Shown in pieces: positions 1 to 9,681 of a stretch of DNA of 64,000 nucleotides. The first letter of the stretch is position 1. Every line of letters begins with the position of its first letter. The stretch lies in NCBI GenBank assembly GCA_027604185.1, contig JADGKB010000023.1, positions 1-64,000 of the forward strand. The letters run 5' to 3'. The stretch comes from Boothiomyces macroporosus. Its lineage: Eukaryota > Chytridiomycota > Chytridiomycetes > Rhizophydiales > Terramycetaceae. The translations under genes and the position numbers were made by a program. The notes under the pieces are model-generated. The model was not told the origin of the DNA and made no database searches. It saw nothing but the letters and a program-made list of their open reading frames with translations.

Positions 1-2
1 GT

Positions 3-746
3 GGTGCAACTACAACTGCTGCCAGTGGTGCAACTACAACCGCTGCTAGTGGTGCAACTACAACAGCTGCTAGTGGTGCAACTACAACCGCTGCTAGTGG
101 TGCTACTACAACCGCTGCTAGTGGTGCTACTACAACTGCTGCCAGTGGTGCTACTACAACTGCTGCCAGTGGTGCAACTACAACTGCTGCTAGTGGTGCA
201 ACTACGACTGCTGCTAGTGGTGCTACTACAACTGCTGCTGCTGGTACAACTGTTTACGGTGGTGCTGCCACTACAACTGTCCCAGCTACTACTAATGGAT
301 ACGCAGGTGCTGCTACTACAACTGCCCCAGCTACCACAACTGTCCCAGCTACTACTAATGGATACGCAGGTGCTACTACCGCTGCTACTACTACAACTGT
401 CCCAGCTACTACTAATGGATATGCAGGTGCGGCTACTACAACTGCCCCAGCTACTACCAGTGGATACGCTGCTGCAGCTGCCACTACAACTGCAGCCAAC
501 GCAACTGCGACTGGTAACGCAACTACAGCATACGGTGTTCAAACTACTGCAGCTGCGGGTAACTGGACTTCGACTGCCGGGTATACCACCGTCATTCCAG
601 TTATTACTACCACAGGGTACAATATGGCAACAACTGTTCCTCCAGTTGTTACCACTGCGGCGTACCAGACTACCACCGCTTCTTCTGCTCTAAGCATGTC
701 ATATATTGCATCAGCCTCATTATTACTTGCTTTCCTTTTGCTTTAG
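3..746 (+). CDS. Thr/Ala-rich surface (mucin-like) protein, 5' end outside window
   Basis: The coding frame is the one giving repeats of G-A-T-T-T-A-A-S, encoded by a 24-bp unit repeated about nine times in the first 240 bases. Less regular blocks of ATTT and TTNGYAGA follow. The C-terminus ends in a short hydrophobic tail (SYIASASLLLAFLLL) directly after a small-residue stretch (TASSALS), the pattern of a GPI-anchor signal. A conserved pre-tail block (VIPVITTTGYNMATT) is shared with the next gene, so the two are tandem paralogs. The N-terminus and any signal peptide lie before base 1. The protein is probably an O-glycosylated cell-surface or wall protein. That is inferred from composition, since no enzymatic domain is visible. 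The long open frames in the other two frames and on the other strand are by-products of the repeat. Confidence 0.7.
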   Translation, partial: GATTTAASGATTTAASGATTTAASGATTTAASGATTTAASGATTTAASGATTTAASGATTTAASGATTTAASGATTTAAAGTTVYGGAATTTVPATTNGYAGAATTTAPATTTVPATTNGYAGATTAATTTTVPATTNGYAGAATTTAPATTSGYAAAAATTTAANATATGNATTAYGVQTTAAAGNWTSTAGYTTVIPVITTTGYNMATTVPPVVTTAAYQTTTASSALSMSYIASASLLLAFLLL

Positions 747-1827
747 ATTCGTACCTTAAATAAATTGTTAAATCTAACATTGGGAAACTTCAAAGTTCTT
801 TTTAAAATTGTGTCCCTGACATACATAAACATAGAGCTTAGCTTTATTTTACACTCAAAATCTTTCATTTTTACCCTCTTGATTTTGATGAGCTCCTCAT
901 AAGCATTTACAGACTAGATCGTTTGGATAATCCACCAACTGGATGATAATAAGGTGAATCCATAGAGAACGTAACTCATATCCTTTATCCAAAATTTTAA
1001 CCCTCTTGACGACGAGACTGTCTACTCGAGAGTAAAGAATACTTGGCATTTTTACTCTAAACTCAAACAATAGGCGGCACACCTCAGTTCAAGTAAATAT
1101 TTCCTGCAGGTTGCAAAGGATAGTGTGTTAAATTCGATTAATAAAGTTTAACCTCAACCTGATCCTCAAATCAAGCCTGTACTATCAAACATATCTGTAT
1201 AATAGTCAAGTCAAAAACCGCTTCTGAGTAATCTAGAACTGCTAGTATCAAGACTACGTTTTCAAAGCGAATTTGGCTTCTCTGAAAGATATTTCATCAT
1301 GCACAGCTCCAAAAATCCTGCTTAAAGCGGAATATCAAATTGCAATGAATAATCTCCAGGTTTATGATTTTCCAAGATGTACACAGTCAATCTCAGCAGT
1401 AGCATCTGTGGATTTGAATTATTTATTGCAGCTGCAGCAATACTACTCTGTGAAATGATCCATCAACTGTTTTTAAATTGGAAGACAAAGAATTTAAGCT
1501 GCTCACTCTAGTAGTGCTACAATCTCTTCCTCTAAGAAACATGTCCCTAATCCAATCAATATATCTAGCTTTCGACCTAATCTTTTCATAAATTGGTTGT
1601 ACAATTGAATTTTGGAAATTAATGGGCACAATGATATCTACATTTCAATTATCAATCGCAACTACACGTAATTTATTTATCTGCTCCGATAATATTTTAT
1701 AATTTGTTGAAATTTCCAACTACGTGCAACTGATAAACATTACGTCACTTCAAACAAACTCACATCGGGCCAGCTTTAAAGATGACGTATAAAAATGCTT
1801 ACGCGATATTTTAATTAGCATTATCTA
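747..1827. other. Intergenic region, no gene recognised
   Basis: About 1.1 kb of AT-rich sequence between the two Thr-rich paralogs. Only short open frames without recognisable content are present. The last 90 bases hold the promoter elements described separately. Confidence 0.6.
1741..1795 (+). promoter_or_regulatory. Putative core promoter: inverted CRE-like half sites and TATA box
   Basis: TACGTCA at 1741-1747 and TGACGTA at 1783-1789 form an inverted pair of ATF/CREB-like half sites. The second overlaps a TATA box, TATAAAAA at 1788-1795, which lies 33 bases before the ATG of the Thr-rich gene. The function is inferred from motif resemblance only. Confidence 0.4.
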
Positions 1828-2463
1828 ATGAAATTCGCAGCTGTATTTTTAATAGCTATCTCTAGTGTTTATTCTCAATCTACAACAACCACAGCCGCTG
1901 CTGCTACTACCACTAACGCGTATGCAGGTACTACAACTGCTGCTGCCACTACAACTGTAGCTGCTACTACCACTAACGCATATGCTGGTGCCACTACAAC
2001 CGCTGCTGCCACTACAACTGTAGCTGCTACTACCACTAACGCATATGCTGGTGCAACTACAACCGCTGCTGCCACTACAACCGTCCCAGCTACTACCACT
2101 AACGGATATGTTGCAGCCACTACAACTGCCCCAGCTACTACCACTAACGGATATGTTGCAGCCACTACAACTGCCCCAGCTACTACCACTAATGGGTATG
2201 TTGCAGCCACTACAACTGCCCCAGCTACTACCACTAACGGATATGTTGCTGCCACCACAACTGCCCCAGCTACTACCACTAATGGGTATGTTGCAGCCAC
2301 TACAACCGTCGTTCCAGTCGTTACTACTACAGGATACAATATGGCGACAACTGCAGCTCCAGTTGCTACCACCGCACCATATCAGACCACTCCCGCTTCT
2401 TCAGCTCTAGCCAAGTCATGTGTTGCATCAGTCTCAGTTTTACTTTCTTTCCTTTTCCTTTAA
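1828..2463 (+). CDS. Thr/Ala-rich GPI-type surface protein
   Basis: A 211-residue protein in a single exon. Residues 1-17 (MKFAAVFLIAISSVYSQ) are a signal peptide. The mature part is almost wholly Thr, Ala, Asn, Tyr, Val and Pro, in units such as ATTTNAYAGATTTAA and later ATTTNGYVAATTTAP, the latter in about five near-identical 45-bp copies between roughly 2090 and 2310. The C-terminus (SSALAKSCVASVSVLLSFLFL) is a hydrophobic GPI-type tail. It matches the preceding partial gene in the block before the tail (TTTGYNMATT), so it is a tandem duplicate with diverged repeats. It is expected to be a heavily O-glycosylated surface protein. This is based on composition and terminal signals, with no domain match. 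The long antisense frame is a repeat artefact. Confidence 0.8.
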   Translation: MKFAAVFLIAISSVYSQSTTTTAAAATTTNAYAGTTTAAATTTVAATTTNAYAGATTTAAATTTVAATTTNAYAGATTTAAATTTVPATTTNGYVAATTTAPATTTNGYVAATTTAPATTTNGYVAATTTAPATTTNGYVAATTTAPATTTNGYVAATTTVVPVVTTTGYNMATTAAPVATTAPYQTTPASSALAKSCVASVSVLLSFLFL

Positions 2464-2527
2464 TCTGTAAGTCTAATAAATTTATTCACTGAACATTGGG
2501 CAAAGTTAAAGTTCCTTTATTGACTGT

Positions 2528-4098
2528 TTAAACATGATCTCCGTCTTCGTCCGAGTAATCTTCATCCATAACTTCATCCTGTGCTTCCTCGTCTTCATCT
2601 TCTATTTCCTCATCCTCCTCGACTTCAATAAGCTCCTTCTTTGCTGGCCCGCGTGGAGCGTTTGGGAAAGCGCGTTTAACTGCGGTATTGTCCCCCACAT
2701 TCCACAACACAACTTTTCCTTTACTGCCACCAACTGCAAGAACATAAGGTGAATCCGTCGAGAAGTTTGCGGAAAATACTTTACCAGCATCCAAATCTCT
2801 AGACAAAATGCATTTTGGTGTATCTTCGACAGACCACAACTTGACTTGTTTATCCGCTGAGCCAGTGACTAGAAATCCTGGAATATGTGGATTAATATCG
2901 AGGGCGGAAACTGCAGAGTCATGAGCATGTAGTGTGAATAAAGTTGTGCTTGGGTTTCGGGCATCAAAACATTTTACTATTCCATCTTCAGTACTAACCT
3001 AGGATTAAATTCAGTTACATAGAATCTTTCTCCATGATGCGGATCCCACTTTATGCATTCTACATCGGCAGTCAACTTCCATTCAGCAACCTTGTCTGCT
3101 TGTCTAGAATCGAAGCAGCAGGCCCTTTTGTCGTACCCTCCAGTTAATAGCGCAGTTGGTTCAAAGGTGTTCCATGCTACAGACTGGACCTTGTTTTTGT
3201 GATGTCCGTAGGATACCACAGCGATATCAGGTTTTTGAAGATCCCATAGTTTGACAGTAGTGTCGGCTGAACCAGTGGCCAATAAATTACGTTGCTTTCT
3301 ATTCCAAGAGATTGACATTACAGCGTCAACATGTCTTTCAGGCTGTGGACGTTTGGCCACTCTGGCTGGACCATGTTTCCCTTTTGTCGATTTAATAGAA
3401 GCAGACCCATCAGGGATTTTCCCAAGAATTACTTCAGGGAATACAGCATCAATTGTATCCAAATCCCAAATCTCAACTTGGGGGTCAAATGTTCCAATGG
3501 CGACATAGTTTCCTAAAGTTAGTTACTGTTAAACAAGATATCAGTATTCTAAAAGAATACTCCTCTTGAAACTTACCAGCTCCTTGACGGTCATGCTTTC
3601 TTCCAATGTGAAAGTCAAGCCATTCTAAACATAAAGGAAATGAAGGAAGCATAATATCATGATGCACGTAAAGGTTATCTTCTTCCTCTTCATAGACGTA
3701 GACTTCCAAGTAAGATACATCATCCTCTGTTTTACAGCCCAATAGCAAGTTATCAGAATCTTCAATCACAACTTCTTCTTCATCTTCCTCTTGCAGTTCT
3801 TGTTAACTCTTCATTTACCAATGTATGGGTCTTGCTCATTAGATTCATAGTACGCGAGCCCCTTGACATTTGAAAACATTGCTTGCTGATTAGTTTCCTT
3901 ATCATAATTTTCTAAATCGTACTTGTCTTCAACTTTTTCAGAGATATCCTCTTGTTCATTTTCCAATTCTTCCTTTGCTTGTTCCAATTCAATTCCCATT
4001 TGCTCTTGAATGCGAGCGTATTCCTCATCTGTTAAAACCAGCTTTTCTGGCTTGTTTTGAGCAGCGCCTTTTCTAACCCAAGCTAATGCTGAAATCAT
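2528..4098 (-). CDS. PWP1: PWP1 WD40 ribosome-biogenesis protein
   Basis: A 488-residue WD40 protein, complement of 3819-4098, 3577-3798, 3019-3512 and 2528-2998. The start (MISALAWVRKGAA) matches the conserved PWP1 N-terminus, followed by an acidic stretch and DPYI. The WD repeats include NYVAIGTFDPQVEIWDLD, LATGSADTTVKLWDL and LVTGSADKQVKLWSV. An acidic tail (residues about 455-488) ends the protein. PWP1 acts in the nucleolus in 60S subunit assembly and rDNA chromatin. Introns are 20 nt (3799-3818), 64 nt (3513-3576, unusually long here and containing a hairpin) and 20 nt (2999-3018). Removing the last joins HHGERFY to VSTEDGIVKCFDAR, which is the family pattern, so an apparent frameshift is really an intron. 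It lies head to head with the TMEM42-like gene, with 155 bases between the start codons. Confidence 0.9.
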
Positions 4099-4253
4099 AA
4101 TTTTTTTTGTTGGGTTGCAAAAAAAAATTACAAGCCAAAATGGCATATTTGGTTTTGCAAACTATGCAGTAAATCTCGCCATCCTCTTGAATTACGGCTT
4201 TTGCATTATAAATGCATGAGGCGGAGGTTTTACTTTTCTTTTTTCTAGAAAAG

Positions 4254-4591
4254 ATGAGTTGGATGGCCTTGTCCATAGTGAGCGGTATCCTGGCTTGCTT
4301 GGCTTCAGTATTCAGCAAGTATCATTGATTTGATGTAGATTTATGCAGAAATATCCTATTGCGATTATACTGGTGATCCTTTCCAACCTCTTAATGTTCA
4401 AAACCTTTACGATGGCCCTTTCAAGGACTAGTACCATAAAAGCTACAGTACTCAACTCGGCGAGTAATATTATTAGCACTGGTTTGATTGGGAGTTTGCT
4501 TGGAGAACAAGTTGAACTCAAGTGGTGGTTTGGAGCGTTATTGATGGTTTCTGGGACCTTGATATTGAATAATAAAGAAAAGAGGGATTAA
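4254..4591 (+). CDS. TMEM42/EamA-like small membrane protein
   Basis: A 105-residue protein from 4254-4318 joined to 4339-4591. The 20-nt intron GTATCATTGATTTGATGTAG splits the first membrane helix. Spliced, it reads MSWMALSIVSGILACLASVF, then SKF, then about three more hydrophobic segments (YPIAIILVILSNLLMFKTF, NSASNIISTGLIGSLLG, WWFGALLMVSGTLIL). This is the layout of the TMEM42 / half-length EamA transporter family, with its conserved start (alanine/glycine-rich first helix and FSK) and the FKTFTMALSRTSTIKATVLN segment. Substrate and location are unknown. The reverse-strand frame over the first exon and upstream region shows no family features and is treated as a shadow. The recognition is by pattern, so another small EamA-like protein cannot be excluded. 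Confidence 0.75.
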
Positions 4592-4647
4592 AGCATTCGT
4601 TGTACGCCGAGTGGCCAAAGTGTGTTTTCAAAGTTGGCTTTTTGACC

Positions 4648-6918
4648 ATGGAATCTCACGAACTCGTTCAAGAAATATCAAAATACAAGCCAGATATTCA
4701 CCTTGATTCACTTCAAATCCAACCGCTAACCAAGGAGCAAATGAATTCTGTAGAGCAAACCTTTCATGCTGCATTTGCGCTAGAATTGAAAAGGAATATC
4801 AAGTTGCCTCCAGCAATTCATGGTCTGGAGTCTGAAATCGACAGCCTGATCCAAAAGAATTTAAAAGGCGATTCTATATTGGGGGCCATTTCAGACCTTA
4901 ACAACAAAGTGGTCTCTGATATTCATGGGATCGTGAATAACGTATTGAATGAACTCTTGGCGGCAGAAATAGACAAAAAGAAAGCCGAGCTTGAAGCATT
5001 GCAAAACGACAGTTTAAAAGAAAAAGTAGTTGTATCAGAGACCGCTCCTGTAGATAACAAAATCAAGGAAACTGAAACCCCAATAGAAAAGAAAGGGACT
5101 GTGTCTTTCAAGGAAACCAAGGACAATACAGTGGATCGTGAGGATGACGAGATTACTGCCTCACAACACTCTTTAAATGAAGACACCCCTAAAAGGAAAT
5201 CTACCTTTGGAAGTGGTATCAGAAATATGCTTGGCCATTTAACCAAGCAACGGGCTCCAAAGCCAAAAAAGGGACAGCAGGCAGAAGAAAAGCATTCAGA
5301 AAAGCATACACACTCGAGCGTAGAAAATGCCAAAGTAGAGTCACCAAAAGTAGCTCAATCTCTCGCGGAACAACCAAAAGTTGAGCCAACTCTAGCCGAA
5401 TCACATCCGCAAGATCCTACTGTTCAAGAAGCAAAAACAGAACCGGTGAAAGATGGGAAAACAGAAATAGTTAAAGAAGCAAAGTCACAAGAAACTGAAA
5501 TAGAAGCAGTAGAGGAACACTTAGTTCAACCTAAACGGTATGTTCCAACGAATGCAATGTCAGCATTGGCATCTGCAATGAAATCTGGGTTGGGAGAAAA
5601 AGCGCGCTCTCATGGAAAATCAATAACTGATATGATTGAAAGTAAGTCCTCTGATGCTCCTGCGCAAATCAATCCTAGGCCAAATCCAAGCTCAAAACCA
5701 CGACCAGTAACCATGATTGAATTGAACTCAAATGCACCACCACCCATTAAACCACGACCAGTTACCTCAGTCGATGATAAATTGGATGTAGTAGGAGAAA
5801 ACAATGGTATATCCAACGATCAACCTAATACAGGTCATCTAAACACAAATCAGCAAGAGGCAGATCTGCCAGGCTCTACCGTGGGTGTGCCAGTATTACC
5901 CTCCAGACCAGTATCATATATTGATGACGCCCCGCCAATCCAACCTAGACCAAAACAGCAAGAACCTGAAAGACCGATTTCACAAAATGGATCAGCTGTT
6001 TTACCAAAAGTTCAACCCAGACCTATTTTGCATACTGACGATCCTCCAAAAGTTCAACCAAGAGTCAAGTCTCCAGAATTACCTGAAAGGCAAATGTCAG
6101 TCGAAAGATCTCTTTCTCAGGCAGATGAACCCCCAGCGACCCTTCCTCGTCCAAGACCACCAATTCTACCTGAAAGACAAACATCGGTGGACAGACCATT
6201 GTCGCATGTAGAAGCACCCACTTCTACTGATTCCCCAGTGTCTGAAAATGCACCTCCTCCAGTTACGCCTCGAGTGAAATCTCCACAGCTACCTTCAAGA
6301 CCTACTTCAGAAAACAGGCCATTATCTACCATAGACATTAACTCTGCTTCTTTGACGGTTGATGATGAAATAGTAAAATCTTTATAATGTAGCAAAATGC
6401 TGGATTGACAAAAGAAGAAATTGCCAGAAACGAACTCGCAAGAAAATCTCTGGCTAGACCCGCCAGCTCTCCAAAACCAGCTCCAATTCCACCTGCAAAA
6501 CCTCTGGTAATAAAGAAAAAGGAAAACAGTACCAGCGGTGATGATAAAGCTATTGAAAAGGCTATTTTATACTAATTCAGAAAGCACTCGAGTGGCTAAA
6601 CAAAAATTTGCAATCTCATGGCATTGAATTGGATAAACTGGACATTTCTGACGGTCTAACACTTATATATGCACTTGAGGTACTCTTTATTAATGTAGAA
6701 TCAAACTGGCCAAAGCGTTGGCAAGTATAACAAGAAAGCTGTGATGCAGGTGCACAAGATGGACAATATTGCTGTCAGTTTGACTTTTTTATCCAAACAT
6801 GGTGTAAATACATCATTCCTGACTCCCAGAGGTACAAGAAACTAACATAGATATCTTGGAAGGAAACAAGAGCAAAATTCTAACCCTTTTCACCTACATT
6901 TTGAAAGAATTCTCATAA
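4648..6918 (+). CDS. Proline-rich protein with C-terminal calponin-homology domain
   Basis: A 730-residue protein from 4648-6372, 6393-6560, 6581-6679, 6699-6831 and 6851-6918. The N-terminal 130 residues look helical. A long charged, low-complexity centre follows, with repeated SH3-ligand-like motifs (PIKPRPVT, PIQPRPK, KVQPRVKSPELPER, TLPRPRPPILPER). The last 130 residues form a CH-like domain: KALEWLNKNLQSHGIELDKL, DGLTLIYALE, GKYNKKAVMQVHKMDN and DILEGNKSKILTLFTYIL. The CH part is split by introns of 20, 20, 19 and 19 nt. The second starts with GC rather than GT. A single CH domain next to PxxP motifs suggests an actin-cytoskeleton adaptor, but that is inference. The start is the first ATG, at 4648; the frame is open further upstream without ATG. 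It ends only 21 bases from the convergent uridine kinase gene. Confidence 0.75.
6561..6580 (+). other. Putative GC-AG intron of 20 nt
   Basis: GCTATTTTATACTAATTCAG interrupts the CH-domain gene with an in-frame stop (TAC TAA). Removing it joins AIEK to KALEWLNKNL in frame. It has the usual length and the CTAAT branch-like motif but a GC donor. No GT alternative of normal length restores the frame. Confidence 0.6.
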
Positions 6919-6939
6919 TAAATTTGAAATCATAGTTTA

Positions 6940-8407
6940 TTACATTCCAAAATATCTTTCTAAAAAGTTTCCGTATCCTCCTTTGATTTCGTTTCCGTCT
7001 TCAATTTGATATTCCTCAACTGAAGCTGTAATGATTTTGACTTGAGGGAAAGCTTTGTGCAGTGCAGTAATGCCAGTCTTTGTGGTCATCAAAGAAAGTA
7101 AAATGATGTTTTCCTGCTTGACTTTATGTTCAAGCAGTATCTTGATTGCCATTAGTGCATCTCCTCCAGTAATAACTTCAGATTGGGCAAGTATAATATG
7201 CTTGGAAGCTATATCATGCGGTAACTTTTGGTATTGAAGGCTAGGTTCGTTTTTGCTAGAGTTTTCAATCAAGATTTTGCCTATTGGAATGTCTTTGATT
7301 ACTTTTCTTAGACTCTGTTCCATTGGCTGGCCTCCTGGAACAATCGAAACTGCCACCAGTTGTGATTTACTGGCTTTGCCACCAAAGGAGGATCCAGTAG
7401 GCGTCTTGACATCAATATGTTCATATTCCATGTGGTTCAATCCTCTAAAATTAAAGATAAATACTGTTCAACTAACATTCGAGATAGCCGATCAGCATGG
7501 AAAACAAAATCAGGTCTAGTTGTGGTTTTGTCTTTCAAGATTGTTTGGATAGAGATCAATTGTGGTTTTTGTTCCAGTAGTTGAACATTTGGGGTCAACT
7601 CTGGTAAAAGCTCTGAGATTTGTCCATTCAAATTCACTCCCCTTTCATCCAATTGGCGTTGTACATGCTTGATTATAACATCTATTGCGGCAGAGTTATC
7701 CAATCCTCTCGGAATGATGACTATGTGAGAATTCGTTTACCATCTGCATACTTCATTGTTGGGAAAATGTATTCGTCGAACGATGGTTTCACAAATCTAT
7801 TGTATTGCTGCAATACTCCTTTTGCATCTCTCCCTCTTTCAGCAATGTCCCTTCTTAATCTACGGCATAATCTTTTTAGCATTCAACTACCTCACATCAG
7901 CATCTGTGTCAACAAATAACTTCATGTCCATCAAATCCCTAACTCTCTTGTCATACAATGCGAATATTCCTTCGAAAATTATAACATTGGCGCCATAGCA
8001 TGGCGTAGTTTCTTTCAATCGAGAGTGAGTTGCAAAATCGTATACTGGCACATCCACCTTGTTTCCCTTTTTTAAATCCTCCAAGCAGCTGAATAATTTG
8101 TCATAGTCAAAGGCATCTACATTATCAGAGAGTACCTGGGTGATCAAAGTCAAATTCGTTCCTATGTGCAGCTGCGATTTGCTCAGGGTTCAAACTATTG
8201 TAAAAGGAATCCATGCAGAGAAGAGATACCCATGGCACTCCCAGTTGTTTGATAATGCGGTCTAGATAAATAGAAAGTTACTGGAAACTGAAGTCTTTCC
8301 CGACGCAGTTCCACCAGCAATACCAATGATATAAGGCTTGAGCGAAGTTCCATTTGAGTTGAACCTGGTATTAGTATTTATAACCATGGCAGTTTTCCAG
8401 CTGACAT
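6940..8407 (-). CDS. URK1: Uridine kinase with C-terminal UPRT domain
   Basis: A 449-residue protein, complement of 8385-8407, 8282-8364, 8136-8261, 7891-8116, 7741-7871, 7465-7720 and 6940-7444. The six introns are 19 or 20 nt. Residues 20-35 hold the P-loop ([12 protein letters not shown]). Next come the MDSFYNSL and FDHPDAFDYD motifs of uridine/cytidine kinases, the [20 protein letters not shown] helix and the nucleoside-kinase C-end. From about residue 240 a uracil-phosphoribosyltransferase-like domain follows ([39 protein letters not shown] end). It phosphorylates uridine and cytidine in the pyrimidine salvage pathway. In this family the UPRT part is usually thought not to catalyse. Intron 1 begins at an ATG-GT junction, so an unspliced message could start at that ATG in frame and still make nearly the same protein. 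Confidence 0.93.
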
Positions 8408-8515
8408 TCTTTTTTTTTGTAAAGTCGAAAAAGGATATCGCATGACATGAGAGGCACAGTAAAAGAAATATGGATTATTTCCATCGCAATTCAAAATCAG
8501 TTCAGCCAATGCTCA

Positions 8516-8643
8516 TATGGATTCAAGCTCATAACTACCGAGTGCTACTACAATGTCTTCATTTGCTTAATCATGATGTTCCTTGCTGTTCTCCTTCTCT
8601 ATGGATTCAAGTTCATAACTGCTGAGTGCTATTACAATGTCTT
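8516..8643 (+). repeat. Two 44-bp direct repeats in the Urk1 upstream region
   Basis: The copies lie at 8516-8559 and 8600-8643 and begin TATGGATTCAAG. They differ at about five positions and are spaced 84 bp apart. They sit inside a small open frame (8447-8649, 66 residues) whose two copies read YGFKLITTECYYNV and YGFKFITAECYYNV. Whether that frame is translated is unclear. Confidence 0.55.
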
Positions 8644-8850
8644 GTAATACCAGGATGCATGAATACTTTTTACTGAAAGGCTTGCTATGTAAAAGTACTA
8701 CAGTGTAAAAACCCTACGACTCATCACTTGTCAAGGTGGTATTAATAATCCCGTTGATATTAAAAAACGTTTTACGTCTGCAAATGGAAATGGCTTGTCA
8801 AATCTAAAAGGTAATGTTTCATCTCGACGGTCACTGAACAGAGGCTAAAG

Positions 8851-8860
8851 TATAAAAAGG
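8851..8860 (+). promoter_or_regulatory. TATA box of the secreted HExxE-motif gene
   Basis: TATAAAAAGG lies 21 bases before the ATG at 8881. The second copy of this gene family (start at 53116, minus strand) has TATAAAT at 53141-53147 at a similar distance. Confidence 0.55.
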
Positions 8861-8880
8861 AACACCTTTTTTACCCCATA

Positions 8881-9594
8881 ATGTTGTTTGGCCTTTTATC
8901 CGCAGTTTCTGCTTACAACTTTACTTATTTCGGAGGCCCTCTAGTTGCCAATGCAGAAGTCACACCAATCTTTGTAGGGAATGTCAAGTACAAGTACAAA
9001 CTAGAAGAATTCTATCACCGTATACTGGACTCTAATTATTTGGACGGGCTTTCAGAGTACAGCACTCCGCAATACCAAATTGGCCGGGGAAGAGCTAAAA
9101 GAGCAGTCCACGTTAATTTTACAATAGATCATAGAGAAATTAATACAATGATGCAAGATATGCTTTCTATGCTTGCAGAAACCAAGAAAATTAAGCCAAA
9201 CGACAATTCTGTTTATGCAATTCACTTTGCCACAACCAGCCTCACTGCTGATGGCAAACCTCTTTGTGATAATTCATGCAGTGTTCACAATACCGCAAAA
9301 ATCAACGGATCTCTAGTTCCGTACACGGTTATTCCAGATTTCAGCGGCGAATGTGCACAGGGTTGCGGTAACCATACAAAACCATTTGACAACATTTGCT
9401 CTTTGGCTTCTCACGAATTGGTAGAAAGTATTACAGATAAAGGCTATGGACAAGCCACTTCGTTTGCATTCCCAGTTGGTTGGTACGATTTGCAAAATGG
9501 TGAAGTCGCAGATGTATGTCAAGGAAATGACACAAACATTGGAAAATTCACAGTACAAAGATACTACTCTGTAAAGAAAAATCAATGCGTATAA
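8881..9594 (+). CDS. Secreted protein with SHELVESITD motif (EXORDIUM/PHI-1-like)
   Basis: A 237-residue protein in a single exon. Residues 1-11 (MLFGLLSAVSA) form a short signal peptide. The mature protein has CDNSCSVHNTAKI, two CxxxC-type clusters (SGECAQGCGNH) and the block ASHELVESITDKGYG followed by GWYDLQNGEVADVCQGN. The HExxE-containing motif with a downstream WYD...GE(I/V)xDxC is typical of a broad family of extracellular proteins related to plant phosphate-induced protein/EXORDIUM and to similar fungal and bacterial proteins. Whether it binds metal or cuts peptides is not known from sequence. A close paralog in inverse orientation lies at 52403-53116, and the C-terminal halves are nearly identical. 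The strong TATA box suggests high or regulated expression. Confidence 0.75.
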   Translation: MLFGLLSAVSAYNFTYFGGPLVANAEVTPIFVGNVKYKYKLEEFYHRILDSNYLDGLSEYSTPQYQIGRGRAKRAVHVNFTIDHREINTMMQDMLSMLAETKKIKPNDNSVYAIHFATTSLTADGKPLCDNSCSVHNTAKINGSLVPYTVIPDFSGECAQGCGNHTKPFDNICSLASHELVESITDKGYGQATSFAFPVGWYDLQNGEVADVCQGNDTNIGKFTVQRYYSVKKNQCV

Positions 9595-9681
9595 TAAAAT
9601 AGAATATGAATCATAAAACCGCAATATCATTATTCACTGTACTAGTTTTAACCGTAGAAATAGAATCGATCCAATTGAGAC

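Noticed and set aside
254..2372. Long antisense and other-frame open frames over the Thr-rich genes
   Set aside because: They are mirror products of simple codon repeats. Only the sense frames have a signal peptide and GPI-type tail.
2977..3020. Apparent frameshift, or a five-base GTTAG intron, in PWP1
   Set aside because: Removing a normal 20-nt intron (2999-3018) restores the frame and the family sequence better than any small indel.
4073..4318. 81-codon minus-strand frame between PWP1 and the TMEM42-like gene
   Set aside because: It overlaps the first TMEM42-like exon and the PWP1 start and has no recognisable features. Treated as a shadow.
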